The notes: generated by a model not told the origin, from the sequence alone. A stretch of DNA of 64,000 nucleotides from an uncultured Eubacteriales bacterium (GCA_900315675.1 OMZY01000001.1:62001-126000), one strand, 5' to 3'; positions 24,393 to 33,183 are shown, counted from the stretch's first letter. Made by a program: numbers and translations.

Positions 24393-25997
24393 GTGAAGAA
24401 ATCTGAAGCGGAAAGAATTCTGGAACCCTGGGTGAAGCCGGTGCTCGGATTCGCGCTGAAACGGTGCAAAACTCCGGAAGACGCAGAGGATCTTTCCCAG
24501 GAGATTATCCTGAAAGTTTACAGGGCGCTTCTGCTGCGTGACGACGTGGAAGACGCAGGGAAATACATCTGGACTGTGGCGCACAATGCTCTCTGCAACT
24601 ATTACCGGAGCGCGTCAAGGAGCATGATCGGCGTTCCGGTGGAGACCTTGGCAGATCTCCCCGCGGAAACCGCGGAGGACGCAGGGGAAACGGCAGAGGC
24701 AGTGGATCGCCTGAAGCATGAGATTGCCTATCTGTCCGGAATGCAGCGGAAGATTGTGATCGCCTACTACATCGACCGCAAAAAACAGGAACAGATTGCC
24801 AGAGAGCTGGATATTCCCGCGGGGACTGTGAAATGGCACCTGTTCGAGGCGAAGAAGGAACTGAAGAAAGGAATGGAAAAAATGAGAGAAGCAAGCGACC
24901 TGAAATATAATCCTGTGAAGTTTTCCATGTACGGCATCAACGGCAGCAGCGGCACAAAGGATATCTATGATATGTTCAACAGTCCGCTGGTACAGAATCT
25001 TTGCTATACCGTGAAGGAAACATGGAAAACCGTCAATGAGATCGCGGATGACCTGGGCGTTTCCCCAGTTTATGTAGAAGGCGAGGCAGCCCGGCTGGAA
25101 GAATACGGCTTTCTGAACAGGAAGGGCGGCAAGTACCTGGCCAATTTCCTTCTGGAGGAACCGAGCATGGATTTCCTGCGCCTGGAGGACAAAACCTACA
25201 GGGCCGCGGCAGACATTTTTGCGGATGAACTTTATACCCGGCTGACCGAGAGCGGCATCCTGGAGTCTCCGGCAATTGCAAGCAAATGGAAAGCGGACCG
25301 GAACTTCCTGCTTTGGGCACTGATTCCGTATATCGCGGCTTGCTCCGGGGAAAAAACGCAGGTAGAAAAGATCTCCTTTGAGGAAGCGGCAACCATCCGG
25401 AAAGACGGCGGAACAAATATTTTCTATGCCCAGATCCGGGATTCCGTGCCGGAAGGCTATGGACTGATGCAGAACTGGTTCGGTCCCTGCTGGAACGGGA
25501 ACGGAAAACATATCCTGTGGCAGGTTGGCAGTGAATGGTCGGAAAATCTGCGGGAACGCATTGTGAGCTACGAGGGAGAAGAAAACAGAATCCTCGCACT
25601 GTATGAGCGTGAACAGGAGGAAAAGCTTTCCCTGGACGATTATGCCTGGCTGGCTGAGCGGGGGCAGATTGTTCCGGACGGCGAAGGCCGGGCGGAATGG
25701 CAGATTGTGGTGCTGAAGGATCAGCGGATCCGGGATGATCTGCTGGACATCGGTATAAAGATCCGGGAAGAAAATGAAGCGGAGTTCAGGAAACTGAGAG
25801 AAACATACACCAAGGCTGCTTTACAGGATCTGCCTGCACAGATGAAAAAGATGAAGCAATATGAGCTGCAGTACCTGTTCTGCTCTGACGGGCGATTCAT
25901 CTACCAGTGCCTGAAGAACCTGGTGGACAGCGGAAAACTGACGCCTCCGCAGGAAAAACAGCGGAAAGCAATGTCCACACTGTTGATCCCCTGCTGA
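24393..25997 (+). CDS. ECF-like sigma-70 factor with a large C-terminal extension
   Basis: 534 aa, roughly three times a normal ECF sigma. Residues 1-75 are region 2 (PEDAEDLSQEIILKVYRAL, YIWTVAHNALCNYYRS). Residues 100-165 are region 4 with its helix-turn-helix (MQRKIVIAYYIDRKKQEQIARELDIPAGTVKWHLFEAKKELKKGM). Then comes a winged-helix-like stretch (about 190-250, TVNEIADDLGVSPVYVEGEAARLEEYGFLNRKGGKYLANF) and about 280 residues that I cannot assign. GTG 24393 follows AAAGGAG. The extension may sense a signal in place of an anti-sigma factor. The next gene is a 35-aa membrane peptide. Confidence 0.85.
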   Translation: MKKSEAERILEPWVKPVLGFALKRCKTPEDAEDLSQEIILKVYRALLLRDDVEDAGKYIWTVAHNALCNYYRSASRSMIGVPVETLADLPAETAEDAGETAEAVDRLKHEIAYLSGMQRKIVIAYYIDRKKQEQIARELDIPAGTVKWHLFEAKKELKKGMEKMREASDLKYNPVKFSMYGINGSSGTKDIYDMFNSPLVQNLCYTVKETWKTVNEIADDLGVSPVYVEGEAARLEEYGFLNRKGGKYLANFLLEEPSMDFLRLEDKTYRAAADIFADELYTRLTESGILESPAIASKWKADRNFLLWALIPYIAACSGEKTQVEKISFEEAATIRKDGGTNIFYAQIRDSVPEGYGLMQNWFGPCWNGNGKHILWQVGSEWSENLRERIVSYEGEENRILALYEREQEEKLSLDDYAWLAERGQIVPDGEGRAEWQIVVLKDQRIRDDLLDIGIKIREENEAEFRKLRETYTKAALQDLPAQMKKMKQYELQYLFCSDGRFIYQCLKNLVDSGKLTPPQEKQRKAMSTLLIPC

Positions 25998-26014
25998 AAA
26001 ACTGCAAAAAAGTG

Positions 26015-26044
26015 TTGACATGGTGCAACGCCCTGTAGTATAGT
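26015..26044 (+). promoter_or_regulatory. Promoter of the 35-aa membrane peptide
   Basis: TTGACA (26015-26020), 18-base spacer, TATAGT (26039-26044). Confidence 0.8.
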
Positions 26045-26077
26045 CTGTCAAACATATCAGAAAGGAGCTCTTCCACG

Positions 26078-26185
26078 ATGAAGTACGGATACCTGGCTCT
26101 GGCCCTGCTGCTTGCGAACACGCTGAAGCTTGTCCGTGCTATTCTGCTGTGCCAATACAGAGATAAGGGAAGAGTTATCCGGTAA
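26078..26185 (+). CDS. 35-aa membrane peptide
   Basis: Small ORF with all the signals of a real gene: a near-consensus promoter 34 bases upstream, AAAGGAG 11 bases before the ATG, and a terminator 15 bases after the stop. The product has one hydrophobic segment (GYLALALLLANTLKLVRAILL) and a basic tail (YRDKGRVIR). The size and layout resemble small membrane regulators or toxic peptides, but there is no sequence match I can name. It lies directly after the sigma-like gene. Confidence 0.6.
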   Translation: MKYGYLALALLLANTLKLVRAILLCQYRDKGRVIR

Positions 26186-26199
26186 GATCATACCTAACC

Positions 26200-26236
26200 A
26201 GCCGCTTATCTCAGACAGATAAGCGGCTTATTTTAT
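26200..26236 (+). terminator. Terminator after the 35-aa peptide gene
   Basis: 12-bp perfect stem AGCCGCTTATCT / AGATAAGCGGCT, loop CAGAC, then TATTTTAT. Confidence 0.82.
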
Positions 26237-26256
26237 ATTCAAAGGAGGTCAGAAAG

Positions 26257-27075
26257 ATGACAAACTTCGACAGGGTGAAAGGCTATTACAGGGTTTTTGA
26301 CGAAAAGAACCGGCTGGTCAACAGCGGCAGCGGTAAGCTGGAATACATGATGAGCATGGATCTGCTCAAACACTGGCTGCCTGAAAACGGAAAAATCCTG
26401 GATCTGGGCGGCGGCGCGGGAGCCTATTCCTTCCCGCTGGCGGCGGAAGGACATAAGGTAACCCTGGCTGACCTGTCGGAGGAACTGATCCGGCAGGCGG
26501 AGGAGCAGAATGAGCAGACTGACTATCCTGTGACCTGCAATGTGGTCAATGCCGTCGATCTGAGTCAGTATCATGACCGTGAATTTGACGCAGTCCTCCT
26601 GATGGGACCTTTGTATCATTTGCTGGAGAAATCCGAACGGGATCAGTGCATCGCTGAGGTGAACAGGGTGCTAAAACCCGGCGGAATTGTATTTGCGACA
26701 TTCCTGCCTTATCTGACCGGAAGCATCGGCGTCGTGGATCGGTTCTTCGGTCATCCGGAACAGGTGAACGCCGAAACCATCAGGGAGGTATTCCGGTCCG
26801 GCCGGTTCAATAATCTGGCGAATGCCGGATTCCAGGAAGGGTATTATCCGACCTCAGAAGAGATTGAGGAACTGTTCCGATCCCACGGGTTTGACAAACA
26901 GCAGATCCGGTCCATCCGCGGGTTCGGCTGGGAGCGGGAAGAGGTGCTTTTCCGCATACAGGCGAAAGCGCCGGAAATATTCGACGTCATGATCGACATG
27001 ATCAACGCGACCGCAGAGGATAAGGCTATTGTTGAAACCTGCGGGCACGCAGTATATGTGGGCAGGAAGGCATAA
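26257..27075 (+). CDS. Class I SAM-dependent methyltransferase
   Basis: 272 aa. Motif I is ILDLGGGAGAYSFPLA (about residues 47-62), followed by VTLADLSEELIRQA, FDAVLLMGPLYHLLE and RVLKPGGIVFATF. The C-terminal 100 residues (from DRFFGHPEQ) form a substrate cap. The ending resembles several uncharacterised Firmicutes methyltransferases. AAGGAGG is 10 bases before the ATG. Substrate unknown. It is preceded and followed by terminators, so it may rely on a weak promoter in the short gap or on readthrough. Confidence 0.88.
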   Translation: MTNFDRVKGYYRVFDEKNRLVNSGSGKLEYMMSMDLLKHWLPENGKILDLGGGAGAYSFPLAAEGHKVTLADLSEELIRQAEEQNEQTDYPVTCNVVNAVDLSQYHDREFDAVLLMGPLYHLLEKSERDQCIAEVNRVLKPGGIVFATFLPYLTGSIGVVDRFFGHPEQVNAETIREVFRSGRFNNLANAGFQEGYYPTSEEIEELFRSHGFDKQQIRSIRGFGWEREEVLFRIQAKAPEIFDVMIDMINATAEDKAIVETCGHAVYVGRKA

Positions 27076-27082
27076 ACACAGA

Positions 27083-27113
27083 GGCAGGGAGCTGATCTCC
27101 CTGCCGTTTTTTT
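27083..27113 (+). terminator. Terminator after the methyltransferase gene
   Basis: GGCAGGGAG / CTCCCTGCC stem, loop CTGAT, then GTTTTTTT. Confidence 0.9.
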
Positions 27114-27200
27114 GCAGACGCAAGCTTTTAACATGCCGGTATTTCCCTTTTCCGGAAGGGATTCCACTGCATGGCGAAGAGCGGGGAAAGACCGTTTCTG

Positions 27201-27896
27201 TTATGCTTTAAATTCACGGATGGAACCGAAGAGCAGGGTCAGCCTGTCAATATCCTTTTCCGTATGGAAATGACCGGCATACCAGTGCTTATAGGTCAGG
27301 CGGCTTTCAATACTGTCCAGCCAGATTTCGGTGGATTTGTCCACCAGACGCTGGTCAATCGAGGCGAGGAAAACCTCCGTGGGAACGTATTTAAGCGGCG
27401 TGGTGTGGGACAGTACCGCATCCACCTTCCAGTCCCGGGCGGCCAGGGCGGTTTCCACCTTCTGCCTGACGGCCGGGGAGGGCTGCTCATCCGCCCACCA
27501 GCCCCAACCTTTGGCCAGGCGGTAGAACTTATCCACGCTGTAGGCCCCGCCGATGACGACCGTCTGAATTCCGCCCAGATCGTAGACTTCTCCGTCCATG
27601 GCAAAGATCAGATTCGGGAAGTCATCCTCCACATAGACTTTGCCGCCGTGCCAGTCAACGACGCGATAGGAGGGAAGGGTGGCCGGACGCATCTCATGAT
27701 TGCCATGGATGGAAAAGACAGTGATCGGCAGGTCGGAAACGCTGCGTTTGCTGTTCTGATCCCGCTGGCCGCCGAAGAAATTGAAACCGGCGTCACCCAG
27801 GATGATCATGATATCCTCCCGGGTTGTTTCAAAACGCTGACAGAACGTGTGCAGACGGCTGAAATCACCGTGTGTATCTCCTGTGATAAAGATCAT
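27201..27896 (-). CDS. Calcineurin-like metallophosphoesterase
   Basis: 231 aa. It opens directly with the first metal motif (MIFITGDTHGDFSRL), then IILGDAGFNFFGG (GD with Asn further on), SIHGNHEMRP, VLSHTTPLKY and a C-terminal HWYAGHFHTEKD. This is the full metal-ligand set of a small protein-phosphatase-like or nucleotide phosphoesterase. Substrate unknown. ATG 27896 follows GGAGGAACC. It has no cotranscribed neighbour; the methyltransferase terminator lies between the convergent genes. Confidence 0.88.
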   Translation of the reverse strand: MIFITGDTHGDFSRLHTFCQRFETTREDIMIILGDAGFNFFGGQRDQNSKRSVSDLPITVFSIHGNHEMRPATLPSYRVVDWHGGKVYVEDDFPNLIFAMDGEVYDLGGIQTVVIGGAYSVDKFYRLAKGWGWWADEQPSPAVRQKVETALAARDWKVDAVLSHTTPLKYVPTEVFLASIDQRLVDKSTEIWLDSIESRLTYKHWYAGHFHTEKDIDRLTLLFGSIREFKA

Positions 27897-27988
27897 GCTG
27901 GGTTCCTCCTCCGGCGGGCATTAGTATCTGTGAAACAGTATACCATGAATGACGAAAACCGGAATAGTTCCGGGCAGCATGGACTGCT

Positions 27989-28017
27989 TTTCAACTATAT
28001 AAATTGTATGCTATACT
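27989..28017 (+). promoter_or_regulatory. Promoter of the secreted esterase gene
   Basis: TTTCAA (27989-27994), 17-base spacer, TATACT (28012-28017). Confidence 0.55.
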
Positions 28018-28085
28018 ATATACAACCAGACAAAACTGAATGAAGGACACACAGCCGGAAACGCATGGAGCATGAGGAAACCGGG

Positions 28086-29459
28086 ATGAAAAAAGCAGCC
28101 TTGAGTCTCATTGTTATCTTATTGATTTTGTCAACAGCGACTTCTTCGTTTGCGATTGAAATGATCTACCGGAACGGGAAGACCGTGACGACTGCAAACG
28201 CCCGGATGTTCACACCATGGAGCAACGACCTGGGGAACGGGAAACCGCTGATTATGCTGCTGACCTCGGGAGAGCAGAGGACGATTGAGAATACGGTGGC
28301 ACTCGTAAACAAATACGGCATGTATGATGAGCTGGATATCAACCTGATGTGTGTGGCGTTCAGGGGTACATATTCCGTCAAAGGATGGGAAACCGTCGCG
28401 GAGGAAGCGGCGGAATACCTGAAACCTGAATATGAAAAGCATCCTTTTGACATTATCCTGGACTGTATCGGAAACAACGGATACGGCGGGTTCTGCCTGG
28501 CAGAGGCCCTGAACAGCCGGGGGATGGCAGTCAAAGAGCTGAATCTCAGCAGTGCAGATCCGGAACAGGTTACGGCGGAAAGGATCAGGGGAACCGTGAA
28601 GAAAGGGATTCGGGTGAACCTGTTTACCGCCAGTACGGCATATGCCGGTCAGATCATGGATGAACAGCAGGGAACCGGGCTTTTCCGCGGCGAAACAGTC
28701 GGGAATGTGAAGCCGTCGGAGGTGCTGCAGCGGGCCATCAGCGAAAAGGGCCTTCACAGGGAGTATACCTGCTGGGACGTGCTGCCGCTGCGAAATTATA
28801 CAGCCCTAAACGGTACGGTGGTCCGATACTGTCTTTACCTTCCTGAAACGGGACAGGATGAAGGAAAATGGCCAGTGCTGATTCATTTCCACGGAGTCAG
28901 TGATACCATGGGGAAGCTGCGGGGACCGGGGCAGCTGCTGAGGACAGGACAGATCAGCCCCAAGGGTATTGTGATCCTGCCGCAGGCGGTACACGGGACA
29001 AAGGACGCCGATTTCCACACAAGGACGTACCAGGACGCGGTGATTGAACTGGCACAGAAAATCGCAGGCGAGTACAAGGGTGATCTGAACCGGTTATCGG
29101 TATCAGGCCACAGCGACGGGGGAACCGCGGTCTATCAGATTGTGAACAGTCATCCCGGGATTTTTGCGGCCTGTGCCCCGATTTCAGGCGCCAGTACAAC
29201 CGGAAAAGGAATCAGGGAAACCTGGCTATGGGTTTTCCAGGGGGCAAAGGACGTCTGGGTGAAGCCCGGCGCCGGGCTAAGGACAGTACTTAAGTGCGAA
29301 GCGGAAGGATGCAGGGCCAGACATTACATATATCCCGATGAAGGACATGAGATTCAGACCCGGGTTTTTCTGGACACTTTTACGGATGAAAACGGAAACA
29401 AAGTCAGGCTGACGGACTGGCTGATGAGCAAAGAACTGCATGAAAAAAGCGGACCCTGA
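28086..29459 (+). CDS. Secreted two-part protein with C-terminal alpha/beta hydrolase
   Basis: 457 aa. Residues 1-23 are a signal peptide. Residues about 30-220 form a region resembling an alpha/beta protein without an obvious catalytic motif (PLIMLLTSGEQRTIENTVALVNKYGMYDE). Residues about 240-457 are an alpha/beta hydrolase like PHB depolymerase or feruloyl esterases: oxyanion region LIHFHGVSD, nucleophile Ser343 in SGHSDGG, and catalytic His421 in DEGHEI. It is probably an extracellular carbohydrate esterase, although the substrate is not predictable. ATG 28086 is chosen over 28065 because GAGGAAACC precedes it and the signal peptide begins there. Confidence 0.82.
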   Translation: MKKAALSLIVILLILSTATSSFAIEMIYRNGKTVTTANARMFTPWSNDLGNGKPLIMLLTSGEQRTIENTVALVNKYGMYDELDINLMCVAFRGTYSVKGWETVAEEAAEYLKPEYEKHPFDIILDCIGNNGYGGFCLAEALNSRGMAVKELNLSSADPEQVTAERIRGTVKKGIRVNLFTASTAYAGQIMDEQQGTGLFRGETVGNVKPSEVLQRAISEKGLHREYTCWDVLPLRNYTALNGTVVRYCLYLPETGQDEGKWPVLIHFHGVSDTMGKLRGPGQLLRTGQISPKGIVILPQAVHGTKDADFHTRTYQDAVIELAQKIAGEYKGDLNRLSVSGHSDGGTAVYQIVNSHPGIFAACAPISGASTTGKGIRETWLWVFQGAKDVWVKPGAGLRTVLKCEAEGCRARHYIYPDEGHEIQTRVFLDTFTDENGNKVRLTDWLMSKELHEKSGP

Positions 29460-29475
29460 GCAGGTCCGCTTTTCC
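29445..29475. terminator. Bidirectional terminator, esterase / HAD genes
   Basis: 11-bp stem AAAAGCGGACC / GGTCCGCTTTT whose loop contains the esterase stop codon. It has T-runs on both strands and serves the convergent HAD gene too. Confidence 0.88.
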
Positions 29476-29486
29476 ATGCTGAACAT

Positions 29487-30173
29487 TTACAGGATATCCA
29501 AAACCTCACGGAGGTCAGAAATGGTGTAGTCGATCCGGAAACCCGGCCGGGCGGGAAGGTGATCCGGGTTATACCAGCAGGTTCTGATGCCGGCATTGTT
29601 GCCACCGCGGATATCGCTGGTCAGTGAATCACCGATGATCAGGACTTTTGAAAGATCTGTCGGCCGGATGGCATCAAACACAGCATCAAAAAAAGCCATA
29701 TTGGGTTTTTCGGCGCCTACGCCTTCCGAAAGGAAGGCACCGTCCAGCAGGTCTTTCAGACCGGATGCTGTCAGTTTTTTGTTCTGGGCGGTCACAGTTC
29801 CGTTGGTGACCGCGTATTGCTTTACCTTGCCCTGAAGGGAGCGGACGATGCTGATGCTGTCATCCCGGAAGACAATGGTGTCGCCGAGGGCAAGCTGATA
29901 CCGGTCGTTGAATGCCGGAGCCAGGGCGGCGGAAATACCGATTTCGGAGAAAAACTGCTCAAACCGGCCGACCAGGATCTGAGGCTTGGTGAGCTCGTTC
30001 CGCTCCAGCCGCTGCCAGAAAACTTCGTTGATCTGTGAGTAGCGGCGAACCATCTCATCCGTGCATTCGCCCAGGGAGAACTCCCGGAACAGGGCCTGGA
30101 CAGCAGCTTTTTCAGCAGCCCTGAAATCCAGAAGAGTGCCGTCCACGTCCCAGAGAATGGTTGTGAAATTCAT
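29487..30173 (-). CDS. HAD-superfamily phosphatase, YjjG type
   Basis: 228 aa. HAD motif I is ILWDVDGTLLDF (nucleophile and acid Asp), motif II AVTNGT, motif III lysine in GAEKPNMAFFD, motif IV IIGDSLTSDIRGG. The cap domain lies between about residues 15 and 90. This is the YjjG/YfnB pattern, a nucleotidase that acts on dUMP, dTMP or noncanonical pyrimidine monophosphates. ATG 30173 is chosen at MNFTTILWD with GAGG upstream; a longer frame exists but its N-terminus is not HAD-like. It lies 10 bases after the upstream methyltransferase stop, so the two are cotranscribed. Confidence 0.9.
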   Translation of the reverse strand: MNFTTILWDVDGTLLDFRAAEKAAVQALFREFSLGECTDEMVRRYSQINEVFWQRLERNELTKPQILVGRFEQFFSEIGISAALAPAFNDRYQLALGDTIVFRDDSISIVRSLQGKVKQYAVTNGTVTAQNKKLTASGLKDLLDGAFLSEGVGAEKPNMAFFDAVFDAIRPTDLSKVLIIGDSLTSDIRGGNNAGIRTCWYNPDHLPARPGFRIDYTISDLREVLDIL

Positions 30174-30183
30174 GCCGTGAACC

Positions 30184-30786
30184 TCATTCAGCTTTTTCCG
30201 CAACGCAGAACATGTTGACCCAGCTCTCATCCTGACGATCAGGACGGGCGTCACGGGTCAGCCACATGTCCGTGATCCGGAATCCGCCGGCAGTTTCTGT
30301 CAGGGCGCGGAGGGATTTCTCTGTGAAGTCGGAAAAGAGCCTGCCGTTTTTCTCCCGCTCTTCTTCTCCGTATTTGAAGGAGGCATAAAAGACGCCGCCG
30401 GGCTTCAGGGCGCGGTGAATCCTGCAAAAGATGCCGGGCAGGTCGGCCTTGCATACGTGCAGCAGGGAAGCGCAGGCCCAGACCGCGTCAAAAGCATCTG
30501 TATAATCCAGCTCTTCAAAAAACATATGCCGGACGGGGCAGCCGACACGCTCGCGCGTGAAGTCACACAGCTCCTTGCAGCCGTCCACGGCCAGCACCTG
30601 ATATCCCTTCTGTGTAAAATACAGAGAGGCCTTTCCTGCACCGCAGCCGAGATCCAGGATGCGGCCGCCCGGGACAACATGCTCCAGGAAACGGCTGTAA
30701 TGCAGAGTCATATCCACGTCCGCTGTGCGGGCGATGAATTCCGCAGTGTGATCCTGATACCATTTCAGGGAATCGTTCTGATTCAT
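30184..30786 (-). CDS. Class I SAM-dependent methyltransferase
   Basis: 200 aa. The N-terminus WYQDHTAEFIARTADVDM is followed by motif I RILDLGCGAGKASLYF (about residues 42-57), VLAVDGCKELCDF, FDAVWACASLLHV and RALKPGGVFYASFKYGEEE. This is the same group as small tellurite-resistance-like (TehB-like) and other uncharacterised methyltransferases. ATG 30786 follows AGGAGATG. It is the first gene of a two-gene operon with the HAD phosphatase. The shared operon suggests housecleaning or small-molecule detoxification, which is inference. Confidence 0.88.
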   Translation of the reverse strand: MNQNDSLKWYQDHTAEFIARTADVDMTLHYSRFLEHVVPGGRILDLGCGAGKASLYFTQKGYQVLAVDGCKELCDFTRERVGCPVRHMFFEELDYTDAFDAVWACASLLHVCKADLPGIFCRIHRALKPGGVFYASFKYGEEEREKNGRLFSDFTEKSLRALTETAGGFRITDMWLTRDARPDRQDESWVNMFCVAEKAE

Positions 30787-30863
30787 GGGTTCATCTCCTG
30801 AAAGTGAAGTGTTTACCGGCAGATGATAGCACAGAGAAAGCCCCGGTGCCACATTTTTCTTCG

Positions 30864-32168
30864 TCAATCCTTACGGACGAGGATATCCCATTCCCCGAAA
30901 GCATCACCGGTACAGAGTTCAAAGCCGGGATCGAAGCTGTAGCCTTCCGGGACTTTGAGCAGCTGGACGTGGTAGTTTTCCACCGGGGCGATGAAGCTGA
31001 TCAGGCCGTTTTCATCGGCAATCTGCAGGGTGCAGGCGACGTCCGTGCAGAAGTTTGCCTTTACATCCGGCACGGGGGAGCCGTACTGGTCAATGAAATG
31101 CAGGAGATAGGCTTCCGATTGTGCGGCCTTTGGCTCTTCATCCTCCGCATATTCCCAGCTGATGTCCGGAGCGTCTTCACGATACCAGTCCGTGAATTCA
31201 TCAACGGCTTTTTCATCAGGGAACAAAAGGATGAAAACAAAATTATCATCTGTTGTGCGGGACTCAAAAGAACCCATCACGACACGATGACCGTAAGACA
31301 ACTGGTTCATGGGTTGTTCATAAACATAGACATTCCGGTCCGGATCCAGCAGGGAAGACAGCGCATGCAGTGATTTATCGGTATCGGTCTGAGTAAAATA
31401 GCACATATCGGCAGGCTGCGTTTCAGGAGATATTTCAAAACGAAGCCGGGCGATATCGTCGGGAATAATGTAGCCGAATTCGACATTGCCGTCATCGCCA
31501 TTATAACGGATGGCGACCTTTCGGGCACTTTCATTCTCCACATAATATGCGAAGGTTCCGGAAACCGGGAAAGCACAGGTGGACGCTTTCATGGGGATAT
31601 AATTCAGGATTCTGGATTTGGTGTAATCATCACCCACAAAGGTATCCAGCACCCGGGCCAATTCCTCCGCACTTTCAAACGCATTGCTGTGCATGAAACA
31701 CAGATTGCCGAAACGGTCTATCACCACGGTCTGCGGAAGCCGGAAAACCCCGAGATACTCGTTCAGCCCTGTACCGGCGGTTTTACCCATGGGAAAGGGA
31801 ACTTTGTTTTCAATACGGATTTCCGCAATATCCAGGAGGGTGTCATCCGGTTCAAAATCCAGACCGATGAACGCCACCCGGTCTCCATACTGATTGTATA
31901 ATTCGTTCAGAAGCGGCAGTTCACGGATACAGGGACCACACCAGGAGGCGAAGAAGTTAATCAGCACTGCTTCGTGATCCTTCAGTGCCTCGGACAGCGT
32001 AAACTCATTCTTTTTTGTGTCCTTCACCGTGAAGTCCGGAAAAGGTTCGCCCAGAACGTCGGGTTCACCTTCGCCAAAGAGACGATGGAGAGGATCCTCC
32101 GCCCAGGCAGCAGCAAGCATGGAGGAAAGGAGCAGGACGGCCAGCAGGAAAATCAGTGCTTTTTTCAT
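30864..32168 (-). CDS. Secreted TlpA/ResA-type thioredoxin with long C-terminal region
   Basis: 434 aa. Residues 1-23 are a signal peptide (ending AAAWA-ED). Residues about 35-180 are a TlpA/ResA-like thioredoxin domain with the active site WCGPC at 76-80 and the cis-proline segment RLPQTVVID. The remaining 250 residues include a region rich in aromatic and acidic residues and, near the C-terminus (about 365-425), a beta-sandwich-like stretch (DQYGSPVPDVKANFC...GLISFIAP) like prealbumin or carboxypeptidase-regulatory folds. It is probably an extracytoplasmic thiol reductant or oxidoreductase. The fusion partner is unassigned. AAAGGAG precedes the ATG. Confidence 0.85.
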   Translation of the reverse strand: MKKALIFLLAVLLLSSMLAAAWAEDPLHRLFGEGEPDVLGEPFPDFTVKDTKKNEFTLSEALKDHEAVLINFFASWCGPCIRELPLLNELYNQYGDRVAFIGLDFEPDDTLLDIAEIRIENKVPFPMGKTAGTGLNEYLGVFRLPQTVVIDRFGNLCFMHSNAFESAEELARVLDTFVGDDYTKSRILNYIPMKASTCAFPVSGTFAYYVENESARKVAIRYNGDDGNVEFGYIIPDDIARLRFEISPETQPADMCYFTQTDTDKSLHALSSLLDPDRNVYVYEQPMNQLSYGHRVVMGSFESRTTDDNFVFILLFPDEKAVDEFTDWYREDAPDISWEYAEDEEPKAAQSEAYLLHFIDQYGSPVPDVKANFCTDVACTLQIADENGLISFIAPVENYHVQLLKVPEGYSFDPGFELCTGDAFGEWDILVRKD

Positions 32169-32221
32169 GGTGGTGTTCTCCTTTGTGAAGATGCAGAACT
32201 GATGGGTTCATTTCTGCAGAT

Positions 32222-32251
32222 AATATACCACAGACGATGCATAAATTGCAA
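32222..32251 (-). promoter_or_regulatory. Promoter of the thioredoxin-like gene
   Basis: On the minus strand TTGCAA (32251-32246), 18-base spacer, TATATT (32227-32222). Confidence 0.65.
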
Positions 32252-32275
32252 AGAAAAACGAGTTGTACGAACAAT

Positions 32276-32305
32276 GAAACAAAGAGACAGCTTTGCTGTC
32301 CCTTT
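32276..32305 (-). terminator. Terminator after the radical SAM gene
   Basis: AAAGGGACAGC / GCTGTCTCTTT on the minus strand with loop AAA, followed by GTTTC. It separates the AmmeMemoRadiSam pair from the thioredoxin-like gene. Confidence 0.7.
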
Positions 32306-32322
32306 GATATTATTCAGATCAC

Positions 32323-33183
32323 TTACACATTCCCCGGATAGACGTAAAGCAAATGCTTCCGGGCGGCCTGGACCAGGGAACAGATGGTGGTGACGTCGGT
32401 GGGACTCCTGTCTGTCATGCGGTGGCGGGGGAAGAAGCGGGTAACATGCAGCGGAATTTCCCGGCCCTGTTTACCGCCCTGAACGTTCTTCAGGCCTGCA
32501 ACCCATGCGGCGAGAGCAGTTATTTCGTCTTCATTGTCGTTTTCCCCGGGAACGATGAGGGTGGTCAGTTCCACATGGCAGCGTTTCACGGCTTCCTGAA
32601 TAAAGCTCATCACTGTCTGACGGTCTCCGCCGAGGACCTCCCTGTAATACCGGTCTGTAAATCCTTTCAGGTCGATGTTCATCGCATCGATATACGGAAG
32701 AAGCTGGTTAAGAATATCAAGGTTCGCGGTACCATTGGTGACCATGACATTGAGCATCCTGTTCCGATGTACCAGCCGTGCGGTATCCCGGACATATTCC
32801 CAGCAGACCAGTGGTTCGTTATAGGTGAAGGCCACACCGATATTCCTGCTGGGAATATAGTAGGTGGCAAGATCAGCCAGCCGTTCGGGGGACATGGTCT
32901 CCGTTTTTACCGCAAACCCGTCCGGACCGTCTCTCTGGGCAATTTCATGATTCTGGCAGAAGGGACAACGGAGGTTGCAGCCCAGACTGCCGACGGACAG
33001 GATCATACTGCCCGGATGAAACTGGTTGAGCGGTTTTTTCTCAATCGGGTCCAGGGCAAGCGAAGAGATACGGCCGTAATACAGCGGCTCCACTCTTCCG
33101 TTTTTTGCCGCACGCGCGCCGCAGGGACCGGCCTGACCTTCCTGCAGTTCACAGTGCCTGAAACAAACATTGCAAAAAGCCAT
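32323..33183 (-). CDS. AmmeMemoRadiSam system radical SAM enzyme
   Basis: 286 aa. The N-terminal Cys-rich start (MAFCNVCFRHCELQEGQAGPCGARA) is followed by the radical SAM cluster motif GCNLRCPFCQN (Cys69, Cys73, Cys76), GVAFTYNEPLV and MVTNGTANLDIL. This is the AmrS family related to pyruvate-formate-lyase activases, which occurs in a conserved set with Memo and AMMECR1 proteins. The substrate is not known with certainty; RNA or protein modification has been proposed. It sits 16 bases after the Memo-AMMECR1 gene on the same strand, as expected for the system. Confidence 0.92.
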   Translation of the reverse strand: MAFCNVCFRHCELQEGQAGPCGARAAKNGRVEPLYYGRISSLALDPIEKKPLNQFHPGSMILSVGSLGCNLRCPFCQNHEIAQRDGPDGFAVKTETMSPERLADLATYYIPSRNIGVAFTYNEPLVCWEYVRDTARLVHRNRMLNVMVTNGTANLDILNQLLPYIDAMNIDLKGFTDRYYREVLGGDRQTVMSFIQEAVKRCHVELTTLIVPGENDNEDEITALAAWVAGLKNVQGGKQGREIPLHVTRFFPRHRMTDRSPTDVTTICSLVQAARKHLLYVYPGNV

